A stretch of DNA of 64,000 bases from Streptomyces sp. NBC_01428 (GTDB lineage: Bacteria > Actinomycetota > Actinomycetes > Streptomycetales > Streptomycetaceae). The position numbers were made by a program, and so were the translations under genes. Each line of letters begins with the position of its first letter. Within the stretch, counting starts at the first letter, position 1. Below are positions 9,458 through 16,842 of the stretch, piece by piece. The stretch covers positions 7,688,001 to 7,752,000 of the forward strand of contig NZ_CP109499.1 of the NCBI RefSeq assembly GCF_036231965.1, given 5' to 3'. The notes beneath the pieces were generated by a model, which was not told the origin of the DNA, did not search any database, and was given only the letters and a program-made list of their open reading frames with translations.

Positions 9458-11053
9458 CTACTGCCCCACGCGACCCGGCTGGAGTCGCTGCGTGAACAGC
9501 GCGGTCCCGTCCTGCTCGCGCAACCTCACCGTCAGCTCACCGCTTCCGCCGTCGATGTCCACCTCGCCGAAGAACTGGTAGCCGCCGGCGGGCGAGACGT
9601 TCGAGGCGGTCGGCGCCTTCACGAACACCCGCTCCGGTCCGAACGTGCCGTCCAGGGCGCTCGCCGGGAAGGCGCCGGCGTTGAGCGGGCCGGAGACGAA
9701 CTCCCAGAACGGCTCGAAGTCGGTGAACGCGGCCCGTGAGGGCTGGTAGTGCTGGGCGGAGGTGTGGTGCACGTCGGCGGTCAGCCAGACCGTGCCCGTG
9801 ATCCGCATGTGCTTGACGAACCGCAGCAGTTCCGCGATCTGCAGTTCACGCCCCAGCGGCAGGCCCGGGTCGCCCTGCGCCACGGCCTCGATGTTCGGCT
9901 TCCCCTCCGTGGTGTCGGGCACGACGAGACCGATCGGCATGTCCGCGGCGATCACCTTCCACACCGCGCGGGAACGGGACAGTTCGCGCTTCAGCCACTC
10001 CAGCTGTTCGGCGCCGAGGATGCCCTGCGGGTCCGTGGTCTGGTCGTCGGGCGAGTTCGCGTTGCGGTAGGTACGCATGTCGAGCACGAACACGTCCAGC
10101 AGCGGGCCGTGCCGCATGACCCGGTACACGCGGCCGTCACGGCGGCCCGGCGGCAGCGTCGAGACGGGGAAGTACTCGCTGAACGCCCGACGCGCCCGGC
10201 CGGCCAGCACGTCGACGCTCTTCTCGGTGTACCGCGTGTCGGTGCTCGCGATCACCTCTCCCGGGTACCAGTTGTTGCGCACCTCGTGGTCGTCCCACTG
10301 GACGATCGACGGCACCTGGGCGTTGAATCGCCGGAGGTTGTCATCCAGCAGGTTGTAGCGGAAGTTGCCGCGGAACTCCGCCAGCGACTCCGCGACCTTG
10401 GACTTCTCCTCGGTCGTGATGTTCCGCCAGGTGCTGCCGTCGGGGAGCGCGGCCGTGGCGGTGAGGGGGCCGTCCGCGTAGATGTTGTCGCCGCTGCAGA
10501 GGAAGAAGTCCGGGTCAAGTCGGGCCATCGCGTCGTAGATGCGGTAGCCGCCGATGTCGGGGTTGATGCCCCAGCCCTGCCCCGCCAGGTCCCCCGACCA
10601 CAGGAAGCGGACCCCGCCGCGCCGGCCGCGCGGGGTGGTACGGAACGTTCCGGCCACCGGTTCGCCGGTGCGTCGCGGGTCGTCGGGGTCGGCGAGCAGG
10701 ACGCGGTAGTGGATCTGCTCGCCGGAGGGCAGTCCCCGCAGCCGCGTGGTCCCGGTGAAGTCCGTGTCCGGCCCGAGCAACGGCCCGTGCCAACGGTGCG
10801 GGCTGCGGAACGACTCGGTGGCCGAGGTCTCGACGATCATCCGGGCCGGCCGGTCGGAGCGGACCCAGACGAGCCCGGAGTCGGCGGTCACGTCACCGGC
10901 CTGGACACCCCAGCCCGCTCTCGGCCGGCCCGACCGGGCGAAGGCCGGTGCCGAGCCGAGGGCGGTGGGCAGAGCCAGGGCCGCCGACGCGGCGAGCGAG
11001 CCGCGCAGCACGCTGCGTCGGGCGGGAAGGGAACTGAGCGGGCGGTGCGACAT
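9458..11053 (-). CDS. phoD: Alkaline phosphatase D, secreted by the Tat pathway
   Basis: A 531-residue PhoD family phosphodiesterase/alkaline phosphatase. The N-terminus has a twin-arginine signal (ARRSVLRGS, then an Ala/Leu-rich stretch ending SAPAFA), so it is exported folded. Metal-site motifs are present: LWSGDLAGQ, CSGDNIYADGP, QWDDHEVRNNW and a late TADVHHTS. PhoD releases phosphate from phosphodiesters and monoesters outside the cell, using Ca and Fe as cofactors. A PHO-box-like repeat lies 66 bp upstream of the start, so PhoP control under phosphate starvation is likely. Confidence 0.95.
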   Translation of the reverse strand: MSHRPLSSLPARRSVLRGSLAASAALALPTALGSAPAFARSGRPRAGWGVQAGDVTADSGLVWVRSDRPARMIVETSATESFRSPHRWHGPLLGPDTDFTGTTRLRGLPSGEQIHYRVLLADPDDPRRTGEPVAGTFRTTPRGRRGGVRFLWSGDLAGQGWGINPDIGGYRIYDAMARLDPDFFLCSGDNIYADGPLTATAALPDGSTWRNITTEEKSKVAESLAEFRGNFRYNLLDDNLRRFNAQVPSIVQWDDHEVRNNWYPGEVIASTDTRYTEKSVDVLAGRARRAFSEYFPVSTLPPGRRDGRVYRVMRHGPLLDVFVLDMRTYRNANSPDDQTTDPQGILGAEQLEWLKRELSRSRAVWKVIAADMPIGLVVPDTTEGKPNIEAVAQGDPGLPLGRELQIAELLRFVKHMRITGTVWLTADVHHTSAQHYQPSRAAFTDFEPFWEFVSGPLNAGAFPASALDGTFGPERVFVKAPTASNVSPAGGYQFFGEVDIDGGSGELTVRLREQDGTALFTQRLQPGRVGQ

Positions 11054-11118
11054 GAAGGCGCCTCCGGGGGACGGATTCGGCCGGTGTGGACTGCCACACC
11101 TACTGGTGCGCCGCAGCG

Positions 11119-11140
11119 CACACGGAAACCAGAGGTGAAC
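11119..11140 (-). promoter_or_regulatory. Putative PHO box (two 11-nt direct repeat units)
   Basis: On the minus strand two adjacent 11-mers read GTTCACCTCTG and GTTTCCGTGTG. The first has an exact GTTCACC core and the second a degenerate one. This is the layout known for PhoP sites in Streptomyces. It lies 66 bp from the phoD start. Confidence 0.7.
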
Positions 11141-11236
11141 AACTCTCCCTGAGAGGACGGGAAAGGGCGCGGAGGCGGACCGGCCGGCCGACCCGTACGA
11201 CAGACACCTCGGGGCCCTCGGCGACGGCGCCGGTGC

Positions 11237-12712
11237 TCACCGCTCCGTCCCACCGCCACCCGCGTCGCCCTGGGCCTCGGCCATCAGACGGACGCCGTCG
11301 CGTATCCGCGCGGGCGGCAGATGCGCGTACCCCAGGACCAGTCGCACACCGTCGCGGACGGCCTCTCCGTAGTGGGCCGCCGGGCGGACCACCACGCCCG
11401 CCGTCGCCGCCCGCTCCAGGAAACGTTCCTGTGGTCCGTACCGGTCCGGGAGCGCGGCGACGGCGTGCAGGCCCGCCGCGATGCCGGACACCCGCGTTCC
11501 GGGGAAGTGCTCGTCCAAGGCCGTCACCAGCGCGTCCCGCCGTTCCCGGTAGGCGCGTTGGCAGCGGCGCAGCTGCCGGTCGTAGTCGCCCCGCTCGACG
11601 AACCGGGCCAGGAGCGCCTGGTCGAGGACGGGGTTGCCGAGGTCCATGGTCCGTTTCCGCTCGACGACCTCCTCCACGTGGGACGCGGGGACCAGCAGCC
11701 AGCCGAGCCGCAGCCCCGGAGCGAGCGACTTGCTGACCGAACCGGTGTACGCGACGTGCTCGGGGTCGAGTCCCTGGAGCGCGCCCACCGGGGCGCGGTC
11801 GTAGCGGAAGTCGCCGTCGTAGTCGTCCTCGATCACCAGCCCGTCCACCTGGCGGGCCCAGTCGAGGAGTTCGGCGCGGCGCCGCGCCGAGTACGCGATG
11901 CCGGTGGGGAACTGATGCGCCGGCGTCGTCACCACGGCGCGTACCCCCGAGATCCGGAGCGGATCCACGGCGAGCCCCTCGCCGTCCAGGGGCAGCGGTA
12001 CGGTGTCGAGGCCGGCCGAGGCGAACAGTGCTCCGTGCTCCGGACTTCCGGGGTTCTCGACGCCGACACGACGTCCCCCGCGCGCGTGCAGGACGAATCC
12101 GAGCAGCGTCATCGCCTGCGCCACGCCGGAGACCACGACGACGCGGTCGGGATCGGCGACCACGCCCCGGCGGCGGCCGAGCAGCGCGGCGAGAGCGGTC
12201 CGCAGCGCGGGCAGGCCACGCGGATCCGGATATCCCAGTGCCTCGTGGGACAGTTCGGCCAGCACACCGCGGTGCGCGGCGGCCCACGCGGCACGCGGGA
12301 AGAGCGACAGGTCGGGCGTGCCCGCCACGAAGTCGGCCCGCACGCCCGTCGGCCGCGGGGAGTGGTCCCGCGCGCGCGGGGCGACCGCCCGCGCCGCGCC
12401 GCCGACCCAGGTGCCCGCTCCCCGGCCGCTCCGCAGATACCCCTCCGAGCCCAGCTGCTCGTACGCCTCCGTGACCAGGCCCCGGGACACCCCGAGGTCA
12501 CCGGCCAGTTCACGGCTGGACGGCAGCCGGGTGTCCGGGGCGAGCCGCCCGGAGCGGACGGCCTCGCGCAGCGCTTCCTGGAGCGCGCGTCCCCGCGCGC
12601 GTGCCGGTGCGGCCGCGGCGGGCAGGAGCAGCTCCCAGGCCGCCGCCCACGGTGCCGCACCGGACGGAGCGGGTTCCGGCGGCCCGCCGTGATTGGTCCC
12701 CGATGACGTCAT
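11237..12712 (-). CDS. MocR/PdxR-type regulator (GntR helix-turn-helix fused to aminotransferase-like domain)
   Basis: A 491-residue fusion. A GntR winged helix lies at about residues 38-105 (LPSSRELAGDLGVSRGLVTEAYEQL). A fold-type I aminotransferase-like domain covers about 125-480, with the PLP lysine K328 in SVSKSLAPGLRLGW and EDDYDGDFRYD upstream. Members sense PLP or an amine-PLP adduct and control vitamin B6, GABA or transport genes. It is divergent from an EamA exporter/permease 47 bp away, a common MocR arrangement, so that transporter is the probable target. Confidence 0.93.
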   Translation of the reverse strand: MTSSGTNHGGPPEPAPSGAAPWAAAWELLLPAAAAPARARGRALQEALREAVRSGRLAPDTRLPSSRELAGDLGVSRGLVTEAYEQLGSEGYLRSGRGAGTWVGGAARAVAPRARDHSPRPTGVRADFVAGTPDLSLFPRAAWAAAHRGVLAELSHEALGYPDPRGLPALRTALAALLGRRRGVVADPDRVVVVSGVAQAMTLLGFVLHARGGRRVGVENPGSPEHGALFASAGLDTVPLPLDGEGLAVDPLRISGVRAVVTTPAHQFPTGIAYSARRRAELLDWARQVDGLVIEDDYDGDFRYDRAPVGALQGLDPEHVAYTGSVSKSLAPGLRLGWLLVPASHVEEVVERKRTMDLGNPVLDQALLARFVERGDYDRQLRRCQRAYRERRDALVTALDEHFPGTRVSGIAAGLHAVAALPDRYGPQERFLERAATAGVVVRPAAHYGEAVRDGVRLVLGYAHLPPARIRDGVRLMAEAQGDAGGGGTER

Positions 12713-12716
12713 GGAA

Positions 12717-12737
12717 GTGGACCTTAAACCGGACCAC
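12717..12737. promoter_or_regulatory. Putative MocR operator between mocR and the EamA gene
   Basis: GTGGACC, a 7-bp TTAAACC spacer, then GGACCAC: an inverted repeat with one central mismatch. It also reads as a direct repeat of (T/C)GGACC. It lies within the 47-bp divergent gap, and the GTGGACCTTAA half resembles known MocR-family sites. Overlap with the promoters is inferred. Confidence 0.5.
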
Positions 12738-12759
12738 GTCCCCTCATAGCGTCACCGTC

Positions 12760-14040
12760 ATGAACGCCACCACCACCCGCGGCACCCTGCTCGTCGCCCT
12801 GGCCTGTGTCCTCGTCGGCGGTTCCTTCACCGCCAACAGCCTCCTCGGCGACTACCCGTACGCGGGCGGCCAGTTCCTCCGCTACGGCCTCGCCTGCCTC
12901 CTGCTGCTGCCCCTGCTCGGCGGGCGCGGAACCGCCCCGCTGCGCCTGCTCGGCGCCCGCCAGTGGACGCGTCTCGCGCTGGTCGCGGCCGTCGGCATGG
13001 TCGGCTTCAACCTCGCCGTGCTCGCCGCCGAGCGCACGGCGGAGCCCGCGGTCCCGGGCGTCCTCGTGGGCTGCGCCCCGGTCGTCGTGGCCGTTCTCGT
13101 GCCCCTCCAGGAGGGGCGCCGTCCGCGGCGGCGCGTGCTGTACGGAGCCTCGCTCGTCGCCCTCGGGGCCTTCGCGGTCCAGGGCTGGGGACGCACCGAC
13201 GCCGCCGGGATCGCCTACTCGGCCGGCGCGCTGGCCGGTGAGGTCGGCTTCGCCGTGCTCGCCGTGCCGGTGCTGCGCCCGCTCGGGCCACGACTGCTGT
13301 CGGCCACCGTGTGCGGGGTCGCCGCCGTCGAGTCGGCGGCGGCCGGGCTGATCGCCGACGGCCGGGACTGGCTGCGGCTGCCGGACGCCACGGAGGCGAC
13401 CGCGCTGGTCTGGCAGGCGGTGGTGGTCACCGTCGTCGGCTTCGTCTGCTGGTACATGGGCGTGCAGCGGATCGGTGCCGAGCGCGCCACGCTCTTCTCC
13501 GGTCTCATCCCCGTCGCGGCGGCCGCCACCGCCCCCCTCGTCGGAACCGGCTCCTACGGGTCGGCCCAGGCCGTCGGCAGCGCGCTGGTCGCCGCCGGAG
13601 TGGCCCTCGGGTCAGGGGCGTTGGGGCCACTCGCCGCCCGGCGCGTCGCACCCGCCGCCGCGCGGCGGGGCGGAGGTCCGGGGGCCAGGACGGTCGTGCG
13701 GGGCGGTGGCGGCGGGCGGCGTCAGGGTGACGGCAGGGGAGAGGAGCCGAGCACGTCAGCGGCTGCCGTCGAGCAGGACGCGGGCGACGAGCGCCGGGTC
13801 GTCGTTCATGGGGACGTGGCCGCAGCCGGGCAGCCGCACCAGCCGCGCGCGCGGAATGATCTGCTTGGCCCGGACACCCTGGCGGCGCACCAGCAGCCGG
13901 TCACGGGTGCCCCAGGCCACGGTGACGGGCAGCGCGGGGATGTCGTCGGTGAACTGGACGGTCGTCCCCGCCCGCAGGGTCTCGGTGAACGCCTCCGCAT
14001 GGGCCAGCGCGAGGGTCTCGGCGACGACCGCCTCGGGTGA
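12760..14040 (+). CDS. EamA/DMT family transporter with anomalous C-terminal read-through
   Basis: From ATG 12760 the first ~300 residues form a typical ten-helix drug/metabolite transporter (GGSFTANSLLGDYPYAGGQFLRYG; AERTAEPAVPGVLVGCAPVV; ERATLFSGLIPVAAA). Family members end at about this length. Here the frame stays open for a further ~125 residues of Arg/Gly/Asp-rich, non-hydrophobic sequence that is the antisense of the hydrolase at 13756-14586. Total length is 426. Either the last ~285 bp truly overlaps a convergent gene, or a frameshift or lost stop near 13,650-13,750 extended it. It is divergent from the MocR gene. Confidence 0.85.
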   Translation: MNATTTRGTLLVALACVLVGGSFTANSLLGDYPYAGGQFLRYGLACLLLLPLLGGRGTAPLRLLGARQWTRLALVAAVGMVGFNLAVLAAERTAEPAVPGVLVGCAPVVVAVLVPLQEGRRPRRRVLYGASLVALGAFAVQGWGRTDAAGIAYSAGALAGEVGFAVLAVPVLRPLGPRLLSATVCGVAAVESAAAGLIADGRDWLRLPDATEATALVWQAVVVTVVGFVCWYMGVQRIGAERATLFSGLIPVAAAATAPLVGTGSYGSAQAVGSALVAAGVALGSGALGPLAARRVAPAAARRGGGPGARTVVRGGGGGRRQGDGRGEEPSTSAAAVEQDAGDERRVVVHGDVAAAGQPHQPRARNDLLGPDTLAAHQQPVTGAPGHGDGQRGDVVGELDGRPRPQGLGERLRMGQREGLGDDRLG

Positions 14041-14586
14041 ACGGCGGGCGGGGTGGGCGTAGATGCTGCTGGTCAGCACCGTCCGTCCGGCGGCCGAACG
14101 GGAGAGTCGCTCGATGACCGGAAGGGGCATGCGCCGTGCCGCCTGGCGCATGGCGAGCAGCACTCCGAACGCGTACCTCCGCTCGACCGGCGACCAGAAG
14201 CCTGCCGGCGAGAAGGTCGTGACAGACCGTACGAGTTTCTCGCGGCCCAGTTCCAGGGCCAGCAGCCCGCCCAGCGAGTTGCCGGCGACGTGCGGGCGCT
14301 CGATCCCCAGTGCCTCACACAGTGCGCCGAGCACCGGCACCACCGTCGACAGGTCGTGCGTGAGCCCGTCGGGAAGTGCCGGGGACGCGCCGAAACCGGG
14401 AAGGTCGACGGCGATGACGTCCCGTTCGGCCGCGATCAGCGGAATGACCGGGTCCCAGGCCTGCCGGTGGTGTCCGATCCCGTGCAGCAGGAGCAGCGGT
14501 TCACCGGTGCCCACGCGCGCGTAGGACAGCGTGACCGTCCTCGGGCCGTGCGGGGAGGGGACGCTGAAGGAGACCGTGTCGGACAT
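13756..14586 (-). CDS. Alpha/beta-fold hydrolase
   Basis: A 276-residue alpha/beta hydrolase. The oxyanion region is LLLHGIGHHRQAWDPV, the nucleophile elbow is GNSLGG, the acid lies in GTRDRLL and the catalytic histidine in GCGHVP. ATG 14586 is preferred because GAGGAG lies 7 bases upstream; in-frame starts exist up to 14685. No export signal is seen. Its 3' end overlaps the extended EamA frame by 285 bp on the other strand. It is divergent from an ECF41 sigma factor. Substrate unknown. Confidence 0.88.
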   Translation of the reverse strand: MSDTVSFSVPSPHGPRTVTLSYARVGTGEPLLLLHGIGHHRQAWDPVIPLIAAERDVIAVDLPGFGASPALPDGLTHDLSTVVPVLGALCEALGIERPHVAGNSLGGLLALELGREKLVRSVTTFSPAGFWSPVERRYAFGVLLAMRQAARRMPLPVIERLSRSAAGRTVLTSSIYAHPARRSPEAVVAETLALAHAEAFTETLRAGTTVQFTDDIPALPVTVAWGTRDRLLVRRQGVRAKQIIPRARLVRLPGCGHVPMNDDPALVARVLLDGSR

Positions 14587-14647
14587 GGTGCTGCTCCTCG
14601 TCTGGGACGCGGGGAAGGACTGACTCATAGACAGCTTGTCAGCAACT

Positions 14648-14663
14648 GCTACCGACGGGTAGC
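14648..14663. promoter_or_regulatory. Perfect palindrome in the hydrolase/ECF41 divergent region
   Basis: GCTACC and GGTAGC arms around a 4-base GACG spacer, 62 bp from the hydrolase start and 107 bp from the sigma-factor start. Candidate operator; the binding protein is unknown. Confidence 0.4.
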
Positions 14664-14769
14664 CCCCACTCGTCATCAACCGCACGAGGCCGCCACACGA
14701 CCCCGCCCGGGCCGATCACGGCGGCGGTTCCGCCTGGACAGGAAGAGGAGCGTCGGGTGGGATGGACCG

Positions 14770-15714
14770 GTGGCAACCGACATCGCGACCGACGTGTTCG
14801 AAGAGCACCGGCCCGTCCTGACCGGCGTGGCGTACCGCATGCTCGGGCGGGTGGCCGACGCCGAGGACGTGGTCCAGGAGGCCTGGCTGCGCTGGTCCGC
14901 CGCCGACCGGTCCGACGTGCGCGAACCACGTGGCTACCTCGTCCGCGTCACCACCCGCCTCGCCATCGACCGGCTCCGCCAGATCCAGTCGCGCCACGAG
15001 GCCTACGTCGGACCGTGGCTCCCCGAGCCGTACGTCACCGACTTCGCGGCCACCGTGGAGGACAGCGCCGAACGCGCCGTCCTCGCCGACACCGTCTCGC
15101 TGGCCGTCCTCGTCGTCCTGGAGTCCCTCTCGCCCCTGGAACGCGCGGTGTTCGTCCTCCGGGAGGCGTTCGGTTACCCCTACGCCGACATCGCGGCCGT
15201 CCTCGACCGCGGTGAACCGGCGGTGCGCCAACTCGCCGGGCGGGCCCGCAAGCACGTCGAGGAGCGTCGGCCGCGCTACGAGGTCGACCCGGCCGAACGC
15301 AGGGATCTCACCGAACGGTTCCTCGCGGCGGCCGTGGAAGGCGACCTGGAGGGCCTGATGTCCCTGCTGGCGCCGGACGCGCGTCTGATCGGCGACAGCG
15401 GAGGCCTCTCCAAGGCGCCGCTGCGCGTGCTCGACACCGCCGACAAGATCAGCCGGTTCATCGTCGGCGCCGGCCGCAAGGGTGTGCCCGACCTCTCGTT
15501 CCGCTTCCTCGAACTCAACGGCGGTGTCGCGGCGATCGCGCTGTCCGCCGGGAAACCGGACACCGTCTTCCAACTGGACGTCGCCGACGGGCGCATCAGG
15601 TGCGTCTACGTCATCCGCAACCCGGAGAAACTCGTGTCGCTCCCCGGCGGACAGCCCGCCGCGAGCCCGGCCCCGTCCGCCCGCGACACCGGTTCCGCAT
15701 CGCCCTCCGCTTGA
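14770..15714 (+). CDS. ECF41-family RNA polymerase sigma factor (SigJ-like) with SnoaL-like C-terminal domain
   Basis: A 314-residue protein from GTG 14770. Sigma region 2 has VADAEDVVQEAWLRW at about residues 25-45 and region 4 has FGYPYADIAAVLDRG. The linker carries WLPEP, and the C-terminal NTF2/SnoaL-like domain ends with NPEKL, close to the NPDKL motif typical of ECF41. In this group the C-terminal domain, rather than a separate anti-sigma factor, modulates activity. The partner gene is usually an oxidoreductase or decarboxylase; here the divergent neighbour is an alpha/beta hydrolase. Confidence 0.92.
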   Translation: MATDIATDVFEEHRPVLTGVAYRMLGRVADAEDVVQEAWLRWSAADRSDVREPRGYLVRVTTRLAIDRLRQIQSRHEAYVGPWLPEPYVTDFAATVEDSAERAVLADTVSLAVLVVLESLSPLERAVFVLREAFGYPYADIAAVLDRGEPAVRQLAGRARKHVEERRPRYEVDPAERRDLTERFLAAAVEGDLEGLMSLLAPDARLIGDSGGLSKAPLRVLDTADKISRFIVGAGRKGVPDLSFRFLELNGGVAAIALSAGKPDTVFQLDVADGRIRCVYVIRNPEKLVSLPGGQPAASPAPSARDTGSASPSA

Positions 15715-15725
15715 CCGCAGTACAG

Positions 15726-15759
15726 CGAAAGCCCCCGCCCACCTGGCCGGGGGCTTTCG
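15726..15759 (+). terminator. Hairpin terminator after the ECF41 gene
   Basis: A perfect 12-bp stem (CGAAAGCCCCCG) with a 10-base loop, beginning 12 bp after the stop codon. Confidence 0.85.
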
Positions 15760-15844
15760 GCGTTGTGTCGCGAACGTCGCCCAGCGCGAACGCCCCGTGA
15801 ACGCTGTGCTGCAACGCGCCTGTGGGTTCCCCAAGGATCGAGGA

Positions 15845-15858
15845 TTGGTCTTGACCAA
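15845..15858. promoter_or_regulatory. DasR-type responsive element (dre-like palindrome)
   Basis: Perfect palindrome TTGGTC-TT-GACCAA, matching the core of the DasR consensus (TGGTCTAGACCA). It overlaps the -35 element of the promoter in front of the GntR gene at 15958, so occupancy should block transcription. The site could serve DasR itself or this gene's own GntR product. Confidence 0.65.
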
Positions 15859-15879
15859 GGGTGGGGGCGGCCCTATGGT
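15851..15879 (+). promoter_or_regulatory. Sigma70-like promoter of the GntR gene
   Basis: TTGACC, 17-bp spacer, TATGGT, located 79 bp upstream of the GTG start. The -35 is embedded in the dre-like palindrome. Confidence 0.6.
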
Positions 15880-15957
15880 CGCAGGGATAGTGCAGGAACC
15901 TTTAATAAACAAGGGCGCTAAAACGCCGCCGGGACACGGCGATTGCGGAGGCACAGG

Positions 15958-16719
15958 GTGGGGACCACGCAGTTGGAATCGGTGCCGGAACCGAAGTACT
16001 GGCATCTCAAGACCGTGCTCAGCGAGGCGCTGGACTCCGAGTTCACCGTGGGCGAGATCCTGCCCAACGAACGTGACCTCGCGGCCCGGTTCGGCGTCGC
16101 CCGGGCCACGCTGCGCCAGGCGCTCGAACAGCTCGAACTCGAAGGCCGACTGCAGCGCCGCCGGGGCGTGGGCACCACGGTCGCCCCGCCGCGCGTGGGC
16201 GTGGCCGTCGGCAACGAACAGCACGTGTGGCCGGGGGCGGCGGGGGACGCCTGGCAGGCCGCCGACTGTGTCGTCGCCGCACCGCCCGCGCCGGTGGCCG
16301 GCTTCCTGGAGGCCGCCGAGGGCGAGCTCGTGCACACGGTGCGCCGGTCCCGCGTGACGCACGGTCAGCCCGTCGCCGCCGAACTCCTCTACGTCCCGGC
16401 GTCCTCGGTGCCGGACCTGTCCGCCATCGACGCGCCCTCCGGTGCCGCCCGCGCGCGTGCGGTGCTGCGCGAACTGCAGCGTCTGGAGCTGGAGGGCCAG
16501 GACCGCGCCGTGGAGCTGGGCTCGGCCCGCGCGGACGACGCCCGCGAACTCGACCGCCTGCCCGGCGCGCCGGTCCTCGTCGTCACGACCCGCTTCTTCG
16601 CCGGCGGACGCACCGCGGCGGTCTCCGTGGCCACCTACCGTGCGGACACCTGCCGGCTCACCTTCGGCGTCTCCGGCGGCGTGGAGATCCACCACGACCC
16701 GGAACGCCGCGCCTCCTGA
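15958..16719 (+). CDS. GntR family (HutC/DasR-type) transcriptional regulator
   Basis: A 253-residue regulator. The winged helix-turn-helix spans about residues 12-80 (LPNERDLAARFGVARATLRQALEQLELEGRL). The C-terminal UTRA-like effector domain has VRRSRVTHGQPVAAELLYVP and ends in VSVATYRADTCRLTFGV, a pattern like DasR. GTG 15958 is chosen because GGAGG lies just upstream. UTRA domains bind sugar phosphates or related small acids. The dre-like promoter site suggests autoregulation or membership of the amino-sugar (DasR) network. It is divergent enough to be a paralogue rather than DasR itself. Confidence 0.9.
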   Translation: MGTTQLESVPEPKYWHLKTVLSEALDSEFTVGEILPNERDLAARFGVARATLRQALEQLELEGRLQRRRGVGTTVAPPRVGVAVGNEQHVWPGAAGDAWQAADCVVAAPPAPVAGFLEAAEGELVHTVRRSRVTHGQPVAAELLYVPASSVPDLSAIDAPSGAARARAVLRELQRLELEGQDRAVELGSARADDARELDRLPGAPVLVVTTRFFAGGRTAAVSVATYRADTCRLTFGVSGGVEIHHDPERRAS

Positions 16720-16771
16720 GCCGCCCGGCCGGGGCCTCGTGCCCCGTCGAGCCGCACCGTGTCACCCGCTC

Positions 16772-16797
16772 CGCGCCCCGGACTCCTCCGGGGCGCG
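16772..16797. terminator. Bidirectional hairpin terminator
   Basis: A perfect 11-bp stem (CGCGCCCCGGA) with a 4-base loop, between the convergent GntR and ROK genes. Confidence 0.75.
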
Positions 16798-16842
16798 AGC
16801 CGTTTCCCCGCCGCCGTCCGCACGAGGTGCGCGGACCCCGGG

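Noticed and set aside
15958..16719. Calling this gene dasR itself
   Set aside because: The protein differs from DasR over most of its length, apart from the shared GntR/UTRA layout; the dre-like site alone is not enough.
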